Shown here: positions 42,259 to 52,045 of the stretch, one piece after another
Layout of the letters: each line of letters begins with the position of its first letter
Position numbering within the stretch: position 1 is the stretch's first letter
Assembly: GCA_030068145.1 (NCBI GenBank)
Contig: JAPJBO010000715.1
Location: forward strand, 1-64,000
DNA from: Diplonema papillatum
Taxonomy: Eukaryota > Euglenozoa > Diplonemea > Diplonemida > Diplonemidae
Reading direction: 5' to 3'
DNA: 64,000 nucleotides
Translations under genes and position numbers: made by a program
The notes under the pieces: generated by a model
The model's input: only the letters and a program-made list of their open reading frames with translations
Databases searched by the model: none
What the model was told of the DNA's origin: nothing

Positions 42259-42449
42259 GATCCCGCGTCGCCAGTCCTGCTTACCAGAAGTGGCCCACGT
42301 AGAACCAGGATTCTACGTCAGGGTTCAATGAAGTAACCCCGAGCTCACGCCCATTTAAAGTTTGAGAATAGGTCGAGGAAGCGAATTCCCCAATGCCTCC
42401 AATCATTCGCTTTACCTGGCGGAACTCTTTTGGTTCTAGCTATCCTGAG
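42259..42449 (-). rRNA. 28S rRNA fragment (about 190 bp) inserted in an exon 1 copy
   Basis: It covers the same LSU region as 17289-17490 but is closer to the usual sequence (minus strand reads CGACCTATTCTCAAACTTTA and TGACGTAGAATCC). It interrupts the exon 1 copy between GCAGGAGGA and GAGCTTGCGG. It is not a functional rRNA gene. The short overlap at the junctions suggests capture during break repair. Confidence 0.88.
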
Positions 42450-42600
42450 GGAGCTTGCGGCGACGGTGGACCTCGGCACCAGGAGCCCGGCATCCACAGT
42501 CAGTACACCGCCGGTGGTGCCGCTAAACCCGGCGAACACGACGTATTCCCACTCTCCTGAATACGGGACGTACGCAGCTACAGGTGCGTTGTTACAAAAT
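42450..42600 (+). pseudogene. Exon 1 copy remnant after the rRNA insert
   Basis: It continues 'ELAATVDLGTRSPASTVSTP' to '...TYAATGALLQ' and then the GTAAAAGACATAGAAAAACA leader seen in the satellite. It has the same internal deletion as the satellite units, but 'PPVVPLNPANTTYSHSPEYG' is closer to the intact exon. Confidence 0.8.
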
Positions 42601-42853
42601 AAAAATTGGTAAAAGACATAGAAAAACACACAGCTGCAAAGATCACCCAGCAGCCGAATCAACAGGTTGCACCAGCTAGCCCGCACCCAAGGAAAGCACA
42701 CCAACCCGCCTTGACCCGCAACCGTAGAATCCTTAAACCTCGAAACCGTCTAGAACAGGGCAAAATACGGGGGTGGGTGGTGGCAGGGGGCGTGTGTTTT
42801 TTTACGAGCCGAAACTGCAGCGGAGCAGCCACACTCGCGGGGCGGGGGAAGGC

Positions 42854-43472
42854 ATGTCGCAGGAGGAGCTTGCGGCGACGGTGGTAGACAACGGCAAGGC
42901 GGCCGCCGGGAAGGAGGATGCGGCCGCCGTGAATGGGCAGAAGGCGAAGGCGCCGGCCGACGAGGCCCAACCCGCGCGCAAGCCGGTGGTCGTCACCGAC
43001 AAGCACGGCAACGTCGTGGACCTCGGCACCAGGAGCCCGGCATCCACAGCCAGCACACCGCCGGTGGTGCCGCAAACCCCGGCGAACACGACGTATTCCC
43101 ACTCTCCCGGGTACGGGACGTACGCTACGCCAGGCGCGGGCCGCGGGTACGCCACATCACAGTACCCGGCCGACCATCCGTACGCACAGTATGCCATGGC
43201 GCACGGCAAAAAAGGCGGTGCGCCGGCGTACGGAGGCACCCGGGGGTACCCCCCGGTGCCGCTTGACGGGAAAGGCGGGCACAAAGGCTACATGGGAACA
43301 CCGCCGGGACCGGCGCCTTACGCGTATCCGGCTTCGGCGAGCCCGGCGCCTTCGAACGGGCTCAACGCGTCTACGCCGCCGTTCCACCCGGCCGCACACA
43401 CGCAGCAGGCGCCGCTCACGCAGCACACGCCGCCGCGGTGTCCGTCCGGGCACGTGCTCACGCAGACCCATG
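42854..43472 (+). CDS. Zinc-domain host gene, exon 1 (intact copy)
   Basis: ATG at 42854 ('MSQEELAATVVDNGKAAAG'), preceded by the leader sequence also present in the satellite units. About 206 codons: an acidic/Ala-rich start, 'RKPVVVTDKHGNVVDLGTRS', then a long Tyr/Gly/Pro-rich low-complexity region ('YGTYATPGAGRGYATSQYPA', 'GGHKGYMGTPPGPAPYAYPA'), ending 'PRCPSGHVLTQTH'. The final C..GH begins a Cys/His zinc domain completed by exon 2. The donor is CATG|GTATTG at 43473, phase 1, matching exon 2. The protein family is unknown to me. Confidence 0.78.
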
Positions 43473-43597
43473 GTATTGCTTTTGCATTTCGGAACAATGT
43501 GTTTTAAAACATCGAGGGGCTTTTATTATTTGGGGTCAACTCCACACGTTGGCGAGTGAGCTGGTCTGGACCGCTCATCTGCGATGGGTTGAATCGG

Positions 43598-44012
43598 GTT
43601 ACGCGCGCTCCGATACTGAGTAGTCCAGGGACGACAGAGTTTTGTTACGCGCGTTCCGATACTGAGTAGTCCAGGGACGACAGAGTTTTGTTACGGGCGT
43701 TCCGATACTGAGTAGTCCAGGGACGACAGAGTTTTGTTACGGGCGTTCCGATACTGAGTAGTCCAGGGACGACAGAGTTTTGTTACGCGCGTTCCGATAC
43801 TGAGTAGTCCAGGGACGACAGAGTTTTGTTACGCGCGTTCCGATACTGAGTAGTCCAGGGACGACAGAGTTTTGTTACGCGCGTTCCGATACTGAGTAGT
43901 CCAGGGACGACAGAGTTTTGTTACGCGCGTTCCGATACTGAGTAGTCCAGGGACGACAGAGTTTTGTTACGCGCGTTCCGATACTGAGTAGTCCAGGGAC
44001 GACAGAGTTTTG
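43598..44012. repeat. 46-bp tandem repeat, 9 units, in intron 1
   Basis: Units read TTACGCGCGTTCCGATACTG continuing AGTAGTCCAGGGACGACAGAG TTTTG. Some units have TTACGGGCG. It lies right after exon 1 in the intron and is not a CRISPR array, as no spacers separate the units. Confidence 0.95.
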
Positions 44013-44596
44013 AATTCCCCCTTTTGTACGTGAGTACAAACCTTCTTTCCGAAGGTGTTCCTGAACGGTTGTAGAGGTTGACTAATCGATAATAAAAGAA
44101 TCTTCGTTTCATTTTCACTTGCTGTAACAGTTAGTGTGTGAAAATGAAGACCTCCTTTGTTTGTTACCGGTATTGCATTCCGTAACAGAACACGGCGGTT
44201 GTATAGGAGAAGAATTTTGTGTGTTACCGGTATTGCATTTAGTTACGAAACAGTCCCACATGGCTAGCCGAAGTAAAGAAGCGCAAACTAAACGCGCAGA
44301 AATGTGCAAGATGCTAGAAAAGCAAGGTCCTACCCAACCGACAGTAACCGCTTTTACCCGCCCTTCGATACCCAGAAATACCGGTTTCTTACAACTCGAA
44401 ACAGCTTAAAAAGAAAATGAAAGCGGGCTCTACAGACGTCGAATATATTCGGCAACAAAGTCACTCACATACGCGAATACACTGCTGCTACCACGGATAT
44501 ACGCTATACCCAATATACCATAAAGAGACCCGTTCGACGGAGGCTTTTAAGAACCCGGATCCTCAAAGGAACTTTGACTCTACTAACCAACACAGG

Positions 44597-44775
44597 TGCG
44601 CAACTGGTGAGCGATACGAACGGGGCGCTGTCGGAGTGTTCGAGCATCTTCTGCCGACTCTGTGACAAGGAGGATCTCGACCGCGTGTTTAACGGCAAGG
44701 GGTTCTACTTCACGTGCGCCGCCTGCAACTGGGACTGTTGCTTGGAGTGCGCGGTGAGCGCTGGGTACAGCGGAA
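44597..44775 (+). pseudogene. Truncated copy of zinc-domain exon 2
   Basis: It starts after the same AACACAG acceptor with 'AQLVSDTNGALSECSS' and keeps all zinc-ligand positions ('FCRLCDKEDLDRV', 'FTCAACNWDCCLECAVSAG'), but after 'SAGY' it jumps to 'SGSTPGNV' and leaves the exon. It and its flanks are a duplicate, offset by about 505 bases, of the intact exon at 45102. An alternative exon is possible but not supported. Confidence 0.75.
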
Positions 44776-45101
44776 GTACACCGGGCAATGTACAAGTGAC
44801 ACAAAAGCAAGGTCGTACCCAACCGAGAATGATCACGGCAGCCGCATTTACCCGCCCTTCGATACCCTGGAGACGCAGAAGTACCGGCTTCTTGCAACTC
44901 AAAACAGCCTAAAAAGGAAATGAAAGCGGGCTCTACAGACGTCGAATATATTCGGCAACAAAGTCACTCTTATACACGCGAATACACTGCTGCTACCACG
45001 GATACGATACGCGTACCAAAGAATATCATATTCGACGGAAGCTTTTACAAACCCGGATCCTCAAGTGACCTTTGACTTTATAAAAGCGGTAACCAACACA
45101 G

Positions 45102-45742
45102 GTGCGCAACTGGTGAGCGATACGAACGGGGCGCTGTCGGAGTGTTCGAGCATCTTCTGCCGGCTCTGCGACAAGGAGGACCTCGACCGCGTGCTGAACG
45201 GCAAGGGGTTCTACTTCACGTGCGCCGCCTGCAACTGGGACTGCTGCTTGGAGTGCGCGGTGAGCGCCGGGTACGCGGCGTCCCAGCGGAAGTACACCGG
45301 GAAGTCGCCGACGCTGGCGGCGGGCGGTGCGACCGGTGTCCACGGGGTGCCGTCGATGGCGCCGCTGCCGGCGGGCATGGCGACGGGTAAGAGCGGGTCT
45401 GTGACGGACGTGCTGTTTTCGATCCGCGGGCTGCTGAAGGTGCTCAAGGACGAGGAGCCGTGGGGCCTGCAGCAGATGCCGCCCCGGCGGCTGGCCGAGT
45501 ACGAAACCTTCCTCAAGGCACGTGCGGTCGCGGCGGGCGTGCTGCCGAAGGCAGCCACCTCGGCGCTGTCGCCGTCGACGCCGCCGTTCCACCCGCAGCA
45601 GCGGCAGGCGGCGCCCGCGGCCACGGCGGCCGCGCTGCCCGAAAACGGCGGCATGCAGAAGAAGGACCCGAAGCGCAAGCTCGCCTTCAGCGTCGGCGAC
45701 CATGTCGTATTCGTCGGCGGCGGCCGCTTCCCGGGCAACCAG
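45102..45742 (+). CDS. Zinc-domain host gene, exon 2
   Basis: With exon 1 it forms a zinc domain: CPSGH, then 'CSSIFCRLC', 'YFTCAAC' and 'CCLEC', a Cys/His pattern like ZZ or DC1 domains, which usually bind proteins or lipids. A helical segment follows ('DVLFSIRGLLKVLKDEEPWG', 'LAEYETFLKARAVAAG'), then an Ala/Pro-rich linker, and 'KRKLAFSVGDHVVFVGGGRF', which looks like the first strands of an SH3-like barrel. The acceptor is AACACAG at 45101. The donor is CCAG|GTATAT at 45743, phase 0. A truncated copy of this exon lies 505 bases upstream. Confidence 0.8.
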
Positions 45743-45845
45743 GTATATAGCTTCCCATTCTTGCGTGGAGTCTTGCACTCTGCGACCCGTTTCCTACCTG
45801 TGTTGTGTGTATTTTTGGTTGTGGTAACAAGCTTGCTTGTCTATA

Positions 45846-45922
45846 TCAAAAAGTGACGGATGGCAGCGTGCTGTGTTAAATCACTCAAAACAGGGTTTAC
45901 ACACGTACGCACAAACAAACAG
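45846..45922 (+). repeat. Dispersed motif copy 3 (in intron 2)
   Basis: ATCAAAAAGTGACGGATGGC, AGCGTGCTGTG, a spacer with AAAACAGGG, then ACACGTACGCACAAACAAAC. It sits about 105 bases inside the intron and is strongly similar to the copy at 48214 inside the next intron. Confidence 0.65.
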
Positions 45923-45934
45923 AGCCACGACACT

Positions 45935-46325
45935 TTTTGTACCCCCTCAGGTGACGCCAGCAATTGACTTCTACCCTTACTCACCCAACTTTGAGATGGA
46001 GCGACGAAGCTCTCAGTTGCTGGTCGCCTCTAAACACCGGCTTCGTTCACACGAATCGTCGAAACGGGTAAAGAAATGCGTTACGTCACGGCTCCGAGAT
46101 TACCCCCCTCAGGTGTTACCAGCGGTTTACTTCTAACCGTACCTCAACTAACTTAGAGATGGAGCGACGGAGCTCTTGGCCGCTGGCCACCTCTAAACAC
46201 CGGCTTCATTGACACGAATCGTCGAAACGGGTAAAGAAATGTCTACTTACTTAAGGTGCCACGACTCTGAGATTCCTTCTAACCGTGCCTCCACTAACGT
46301 AGAGATGGAGCGACGGAGCTCGACT
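45935..46325. repeat. Tandem intron repeat, about 160-bp unit (block 1)
   Basis: Units contain CCCCCTCAGGTGACGCCAG, ACTTCTAACCGTACCTCAAC, GAGATGGAGCGACGGAGCTC, TCTAAACACCGGCTTCATTG and CGAATCGTCGAAACGGGTAA. About two and a half units occur here and again before exon 3 (47270-47629). The last unit runs directly into the exon 3 copies, so the unit carries the 3' splice region. Confidence 0.85.
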
Positions 46326-46330
46326 GACAG

Positions 46331-46565
46331 TCAACACGACTTGGGCACCGTGATGGAAGTGGACAAGTGAAGTGCCAGTTCGACTACGTGTACGTGAAGC
46401 TCGACGAGGGCGACATCCGGCCGGCGCCGGGGAAGAAGCGCGGCGGCAAAGGCGCCGTGCCCGCCGCCGGGAAGAAGACCGACACTGCCATGCAGGTCCA
46501 GAAGTCGCAGGTCGTCGCCGTCCGCGACGAAGACGACGCCCAGGCGCGAGGGAGAGTGGTCGTGT
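46331..46565 (+). pseudogene. Damaged copy of exon 3
   Basis: After CTGACAG it reads 'HDLGTVMEVDK' and then TGA. Relative to the intact exon, 14 bases after GTGGACAAG are missing, and in the shifted frame 'KCQFDYVYVKLDEGDIRPAP' follows. Similarity ends near 46545. Confidence 0.8.
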
Positions 46566-46804
46566 CTAGGACGGGGGGAAGTGCGAGCGATACACCACAA
46601 GAGCCTCGGCAAAAGCAGTGTGCGGATGGGCACGAGACTCAGTGCACCGCAGGCGTGCAATAGGAAGGAGAATGACACCGCCTCGGCGGGAGCTACCCCT
46701 ACGAACCACACCACAGCCACCCCCCCCAATCGCCAACAAAAAACCAGCCACGGCAGCGGGGGGAGAAGACGTGAATGGGACACTGGGACCTAAGGCTCCG
46801 GTCG

Positions 46805-47080
46805 TGGCACCCGAGTCAGTCGATATCCTAGCCAACGGTGGCACCCGAGTCAGTCGATATCCTAGCCAACGGTGGCACCCGAGTCAGTCGATATCCTAGC
46901 CAACGGTGGCACCCGAGTCAGTCGATATCCTAGCCAACGGTGGCACCCGAGTCAGTCGATATCCTAGCCAACGGTGGCACCCGAGTCAGTCGATATCCTA
47001 GCCAACCGGTGGCACCCGAGTCAGTCGATATCCTAGCCAACGGTGGCACCCGAGTCAGTCGATATCCTAGCCAACGGTGG
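46805..47080. repeat. 34-bp tandem repeat, 8 units
   Basis: Unit GGTGGCACCCGAGTCAGTCG continuing ATATCCTAGCCAAC, nearly perfect, between the damaged and intact exon 3 copies. No spacers, so not a CRISPR array. Confidence 0.95.
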
Positions 47081-47269
47081 AAGATCGAATGTCACGACCG
47101 CTAACCGGGCCGAAAAGGGTCGAACGGGCCTCACGACCACGAATTCGTGCTACCTGCAAGCGGCTTTGAACCTGATCGCGGTCACTGACATGGCGCAGCA
47201 GGTAGCTTCCAGCGGTGCGACACGCATGAGAAAGGCGAACCCGGCTCCCGCGGCGCCCCCGCGAAGCGG

Positions 47270-47629
47270 ACCTCTAAACACCGGCTTCATACACACGAAT
47301 GGTCGAAACGGGTAAAGAAATGCCTTGTCAACAACTTACGAGACAAGGTGTCAGGGCTCTGAGATTTCCCTCCTCAGGTGCCAGGGATTTACTTCTAACC
47401 GTACCTCAACTAACTTAGTGATGGAGCAACGGAGCTCTCGCCACGTCTAAACACCGGCTTCATTGACACGAATCGTCGAACCGGGTAAAGGAATGCCTTA
47501 TCAACTACTTACCAAATGACGTCACGGCCCTAAGACTACCCCACCACCCCCTCAAGTGACACTACGTTTTACTTCTTCTAACCGTACCTCAACTAACGTA
47601 GAGATGGAGCGATGGAGCTCGACTGACAG
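47270..47629. repeat. Tandem intron repeat (block 2), leading to exon 3
   Basis: Two to three further units of the 160-bp intron repeat, the last ending GAGCTCGACTGACAG, which is the exon 3 acceptor. Confidence 0.85.
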
Positions 47630-48141
47630 TCAACGACTTGGGCACCGTGATGGAAGTGGACAAGCGCGAAGCGTGGCCGGTGAAGTGCCAGTTCGACTAC
47701 GTGTACGTGAAGCTCGACGAGGGCGACATCCGGCCGGCGCCGCCGCCGCCGCCGGCGCCGGGGAAGAAGCGCGGCGGCAAAGGCGCCGTGTCCACCGCCG
47801 GGAAGAAGACCGACACCGTGCGGGCTGCCATGCAGGTCCAGAAGTCGCAGGTGGTCGCCGTCCGCGACGAAGACGACGCCCAGGCGCGAGCCCCGGCTCC
47901 CGCGGCGCCCCGCGAGGCGGAGCGGCCGCGGCCGCTGGCCACGTCTTCGGCGGCGCACGCGCCGCAGCCCGCCGCCTCTCTCGAGCACAGGGGTGGCAGC
48001 GGCCCGCCGTCGCCGCCGCGCCACGACCAGGCGCCCGCGCAGTCGCGCAGCCTCCCCCGCAAGCACTCCTTGGGGAAGCGCTGGGTCCGGAAGACGGGGC
48101 CGAGTTACTTCGAGCAGCACCTGCCGCTGATCATCACCATG
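47630..48141 (+). CDS. Zinc-domain host gene, exon 3
   Basis: 'LGTVMEVDKREAWPVKCQFD' and 'YVYVKLDEGDIRP' plausibly complete the SH3-like barrel begun in exon 2 ('GDHVVFVGGGRFPG'), as in Agenet/MIB-type folds. A basic Pro/Ala-rich region follows, ending 'LGKRWVRKTGPSYFEQHLPL'. The acceptor is CTGACAG at 47623-47629 and the donor CATG|GTATGA at 48142. The simple exon 2-exon 3 junction is out of phase (0 versus 1), so a missing small exon, another donor or a 2-base loss (the upstream copy has two more bases) must be considered. Downstream exons were not found. Confidence 0.72.
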
Positions 48142-48213
48142 GTATGATTGCGGAGACACTATCCGGGTTGTTTTCTTACACACCTTTTTCATGGTACGCG
48201 GTTATCATTATCA

Positions 48214-48282
48214 AAAAGTGACGGTTGGCAGCGTACTGTGCAAATTACCAACAGGTGATAGCACATACGCACAAACAAAGAA
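48214..48282 (+). repeat. Dispersed motif copy 4 (in intron 3)
   Basis: ATCAAAAAGTGACGGTTGGC, AGCGTACTGTG, CCAACAGGTGATAGC, then ACATACGCACAAACAAAG, about 70 bases inside the intron after exon 3. Same layout as the 45846 copy. Confidence 0.65.
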
Positions 48283-48306
48283 GAAAAAGGCAGATTCTCG
48301 GGAGAA

Positions 48307-48595
48307 GAAGAAAGAAAAGAAAAAGAAAAAGACCGTTCCAGGTCCAGGAACGTGACGGTCAACCACAGCTTGCAAAGCTTGAGTCGGAGGCAGCACAGTG
48401 CCACAACCCCGTCCGCTTTGCCCTGTGGCTGACCGTCTCGACGAGCTTGTGTTCAGCGCAAGCGCCAAGCCCCAAGGTGCGCCACGCCTTGATGCTTTAG
48501 TTTGGGAAATCGGTAGCCACTTGACCCGTAGCTGCAGTACCGCCGAACACGTGAAGCTTGGCTCCCGTGTAGCAGGCTTTCCCTGGTACCTTCTG
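48307..48595 (+). mobile_element. SINE-like element with 14-bp target duplication
   Basis: Flanked by GATTCTCGGGAGAA at 48293-48306 and 48596-48609. It is the most complete member of the family here: A/G-rich start (on the opposite strand a CT-rich tail), GTCCAGGAACGTGACGGTC, GCTTGCAAAGCTTGAGTCGG, GACCGTCTCGACGAGCTTGT and CACGTGAAGCTTGGCTCCCG. Confidence 0.85.
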
Positions 48596-48669
48596 GATTC
48601 TCGGGAGAAAAAAAAAGACTTCGGTAAAGCTGCCGTGCAGTAGCCTTGCTTGTCTGGAATATTGTCAAA

Positions 48670-50200
48670 AAGCACTGCATTCTAATCCAAACAATCAATC
48701 TCGTCGTGAAACAATACGGGAAAGAGAGGTTTCGGGTGAGGATGGACGCTCTCCTTCGCGTGGGAGCCGACTCGTCTATCAAGGGTCCCGTAGGTCTTAT
48801 GGCTAATCTTCTGCGGGAGATAAGATTCCTACGGGCCACGCAGCACAGCTTCCAGTCCCTGTCTTTCGACGGGACTCCCGTGTCGCTACTCGGTAAAGAA
48901 GCCCCACACCTCTTTCGTGAGGGCCTGCGTCTGCGCGCGTGGCGTTACTTGACCACACAGAGACAAGGATTTGACGGAATCGAAGGAGGGGTGGACGTAC
49001 GTGCCATGAATCGGCTTTGGCTGAACCGCGCGACGGACCACAAATTGAGTTCCGCGATCAGTCGATGTATTGGGGGAGCGGTGTACTCACGGGAATGGTG
49101 CCGCAGGAAGTGGGGTTCGGGGAGCGGCGACTGCGAGTTCTGCGACAGCGGTGCGACGGGGACCCTGTGGCATTACTACTGGCAATGTCCGGGCCCAGGT
49201 TGTAGATGGAACGAGCTGCGATCCCGGTTTTGCATTGCTGAGGCGATGGTCCGGGACATGCCCCAGTGCTTGTGCATTAGAGGGATACCCCCCTACGGGA
49301 CCCCTCCTGACCTCCTGGAGAAGATCCAGAGGCTGATCGGTACGATCTCAATCGAGATGGCGCAGGCGCAGCGGAGCCTTGCGGCAACACGCCCTTGGGA
49401 ACTCGCCTCAGGTGCGTCGACGAAATACGACGTACACTTAGCAACGGACAGTCGTAAGTTGCTAACGACCAACATCGGAACCCGCTTCGCAGCGACGTTG
49501 GTCTTCTGGCTGCGGAGTCTATCATGGGTCAGCTCCAACCCTCTCCCGACGACAGGCGTGGAACTCGCGCTTGATTTTGAGGCATTTACGCGTTCGAAGC
49601 TCCCAGGGAGAACCTTCGCCGAGAAGGGGCTGCAAATTGGGTACCTTATGCGAGCTATCAACGACCTGTGCTGCGCCGACTCAGGAGTCGCCTCCTTCCC
49701 TGGGAAGTGGCGGCAGGGGGTCTGTTCCCTCCGCTGTTTTGGTGCGCCGGCTATGCCGGGTTGTACCCACCGCCCACGCTTTGCGGCTGGACGGAAGACC
49801 GAGTGGATGTTGGGCAAGCTGGAAACAATTTGCGCCCGTAACAGCTGGAACGATGCCGTGCCTGAATATCCGCACGACGTACCCTATGTTCAGTGGGAGT
49901 TGAGATTCTCTGTCAAGATGCTAGCCGCCGCCATAGGGCGGGCTATTGCCAAAAGGAGGAGAGCCCGCGAAACAACGTGCCAACACACGCCTGCCAGGCG
50001 GTCTCGTCCGCCAGTCAGAACGCCCCCGGCTGCGCCACCATCGGTGCAACAATCATCTTTGACAGGGCCACGGCTCGCTCCGCGCCCACGGCGCAACGAC
50101 TTGCGCCCGCCGTAGTAGTACGGGATAGTAGTGGGGCGACCGGATACTCCTCGGAGAGATGGTCCCTGCACTCTAACTCGTCTCTCTCTCTCTCTCTCTC
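48670..50200 (+). mobile_element. LINE-B, 5'-truncated non-LTR retrotransposon
   Basis: Only the C-terminal part of a LINE ORF2 remains. The 5' edge follows TGCATTCTAATCCAAACAA (48678), a word that also occurs at the LINE-C 3' end. The 3' side runs through (TC)n at 50180-50204 into the TCGATTACAC minisatellite. Confidence 0.78.
48697..50115 (+). CDS. LINE-B ORF2 C-terminal fragment
   Basis: About 470 codons without RT. It contains the LINE zinc knuckle 'CEFCDSGATGTLWHYYWQC' and, after it, 'FWLRSLSW' and 'ELALDFEAFTRSKLPGRTF', the same module as in LINE-A ('ELAVAFELEAGIKLPP') and LINE-C ('ELAVDFEVYTGLDLPGSL'). 'CSLRCFGAPAMPGCTHRPRF' also parallels LINE-C 'GSLRTVGAPPCLTGYEMRPI'. The C-terminus is Arg/Pro-rich. 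It is not autonomous, and the open frame upstream to 48646 is outside the element. Confidence 0.8.
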   Translation, partial: NLVVKQYGKERFRVRMDALLRVGADSSIKGPVGLMANLLREIRFLRATQHSFQSLSFDGTPVSLLGKEAPHLFREGLRLRAWRYLTTQRQGFDGIEGGVDVRAMNRLWLNRATDHKLSSAISRCIGGAVYSREWCRRKWGSGSGDCEFCDSGATGTLWHYYWQCPGPGCRWNELRSRFCIAEAMVRDMPQCLCIRGIPPYGTPPDLLEKIQRLIGTISIEMAQAQRSLAATRPWELASGASTKYDVHLATDSRKLLTTNIGTRFAATLVFWLRSLSWVSSNPLPTTGVELALDFEAFTRSKLPGRTFAEKGLQIGYLMRAINDLCCADSGVASFPGKWRQGVCSLRCFGAPAMPGCTHRPRFAAGRKTEWMLGKLETICARNSWNDAVPEYPHDVPYVQWELRFSVKMLAAAIGRAIAKRRRARETTCQHTPARRSRPPVRTPPAAPPSVQQSSLTGPRLAPRPRRNDLRPP

Positions 50201-50218
50201 TATCTTTTTCGTAGTAAT

Positions 50219-50356
50219 GAGCCAATTCACCTACCCCCCCTGAAAGCGACTTGAGCTCGATTACACTCGATTACGCGTCGATTACCCTCGATTACACTCG
50301 ATTACGATCGATTACAATCGATCAGCTTTTGGTGAATTGGGGGGGTACTGTAACAA
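50219..50356. repeat. TCGATTACAC minisatellite between inverted GAGCCAATTCACC ends
   Basis: GAGCCAATTCACCTACCCCC, then repeated CTCGATTACA words, then GGTGAATTGGGGGGGTAC. An almost exact mirror of the left end (GGGTGAATTGGCTC) closes the LINE-C 3' flank at 55171, so one short palindromic element may have been the target of LINE insertion. Confidence 0.75.
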
Positions 50357-51940
50357 TTGATTAAACACACAGCACTCAGCCAATCCTGATTAGCCGATGC
50401 AACGTGTCTATTATCGAGCCTTCTTCTGGGGCTAAAGATGCTGATAGCACGATCATCGAATATCGAACAAAAAGAAGCATATTCGTCTGAAAAAAGGATG
50501 TAGCCAGGTAGTGCAGCAGGGGACGAGGAAGTTCGGACTGACTTGTGGAAGCAGGTTGTCGAGTGCATAGGGGCTCGGGTACCCCTTTTCCCGTATTAGC
50601 AACCTTTGCAATTTAGCGCAGCTAATACTCGAGCCTTTTGGCATTCCCTGCGGGGCAGTTCCAGGCGATAGGGCAAGCGCTTGGCAGACACCCTGTCCTC
50701 GAAGATGTCAAGTTTCTGTTTGTGGGTTCGATCTCCCTGGCGACAACAAGGCGGTTGAAAACGGAGGCTAATCTCACCTTTAGGCACTGCAATGTCACGC
50801 ATGCCATTGTCAGACGCTACCGTCTGGCATTGCGCAATTCGTGCCATAGTCGTTGGGGGTATTGGCAAGGGGGTTCAGTGGACACTCATCTGTTGGCTCC
50901 TCGTTACTGCCCACGTAGGTTCCGGGAGGTCTGCTTGGCTGCACGCGGCTTGTGGTGTTGCTTCGTTCTTGAACTTTTTCTTCGGCTTCATGCGGTTCAT
51001 CGTCCCGGCCTGCCCCTGGTACACGACTCGTCTCGTCTCCGTAGCTCGTCTATCCTGCTTCACTTCGTGCTTCCATCGAGCCTACTTGCGCTGTCACATT
51101 CCGATGGGTAGTGCGTCTGCGGGAGGAACCTGCCGTTATTGTGGCTGACACACCCTGTCCCTGCGGCCTTCATCGCTGTCTGCTCTCGTGCGGCCACTGT
51201 GGGGCATGATTCCGCCTCGGATCCTCGGTTGTGCTCCTTAGCTGGATCGCTAGCTCGATAAGAAGAGCTGGTGTGTGGGCACAAGCGAATGTGGTTGCGG
51301 TTGCGGGCCGGCCGGCGTGACTGCGAGCAGACAGGCTGCATGCGCGTGGGCCCAATCGCGCCATTCACGCGGTACTCCAAAGGCCTAATCGGGCCGGGCC
51401 GGCACATACAGATTGCGACCGGGGCCAGCGTCGCACCTCGGTCTCGTCCCTTACAGCCGGAGCACGTGGCTCTCCCCAAGCCTCTGGGAAGGTGGCGGAG
51501 CTGGGAAGACGCGAGAGAAAACCAAAGTAGCGGCGGCCGACCTCTGTCTGCAAGCACGTCTCTGGCAGGGCAGTCGGCACCAAACGGAGCACAGTACCTC
51601 TTCCAAAGCAGTCGGCTGAAGCGGAGCACAGTCAATGGGCATTCAGAGAGTGCAAAGCATGTCTCTTGTAGGGCAGTGGGCAGCGGGCTTTGAGGGAAAG
51701 GTCAGCGCGGTAGCGATGACCAGGAGAACACATACAGATGGGTGGGGAGAGGCCCTGGGACTAAGGCGTGACTACCCCCGTCCCTGTCCCTCCCAGGGCG
51801 CCACCCCGAATCTAGCCTGGCTCCACCACGGTGAAGGCCCACACCTGCGGTTTCCGTCCCTCGTATGCTTGTGCTTGGCACTTCTTGGGCCAGACAGTGG
51901 TCAACATGGTCGCCCATGGGTCAGCCAGGGGTCCACCAGT
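50357..51940. other. No supported gene
   Basis: Around 50640-50760 one frame reads 'FQAIGQALGRHPVLEDVKFL', faintly like a ribonuclease-inhibitor-type leucine-rich repeat. There is only one such unit and the surrounding frame is unremarkable, so no gene is called. The rest is unassigned. Confidence 0.35.
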
Positions 51941-51954
51941 GGTCGAACCCAAAA

Positions 51955-52045
51955 TACTAGTGTCAATTTCGATCACACTCTACAACGCTCGACTACACTC
52001 TACTGCACTCTACTACACTCGATTACACTACTACACGCGGCTCAG
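51955..52045. repeat. Degenerate TCGATTACAC minisatellite, 5' flank of LINE-C
   Basis: ACACTCTACAACGCTCGACT, ACACTCTACTGCACTCTACT and ACACTCGATTACACTAC variants directly precede the truncated LINE-C 5' end. Confidence 0.8.

Noticed and set aside
43598-44012. Possible CRISPR array (also 46805-47080 and 34419-34705)
   Set aside because: Units are directly adjacent without unique spacers, and the context is eukaryotic; these are minisatellites.
50638-51111. Possible leucine-rich-repeat gene
   Set aside because: Only one weak repeat-like unit; the remainder of the frame does not continue the pattern.
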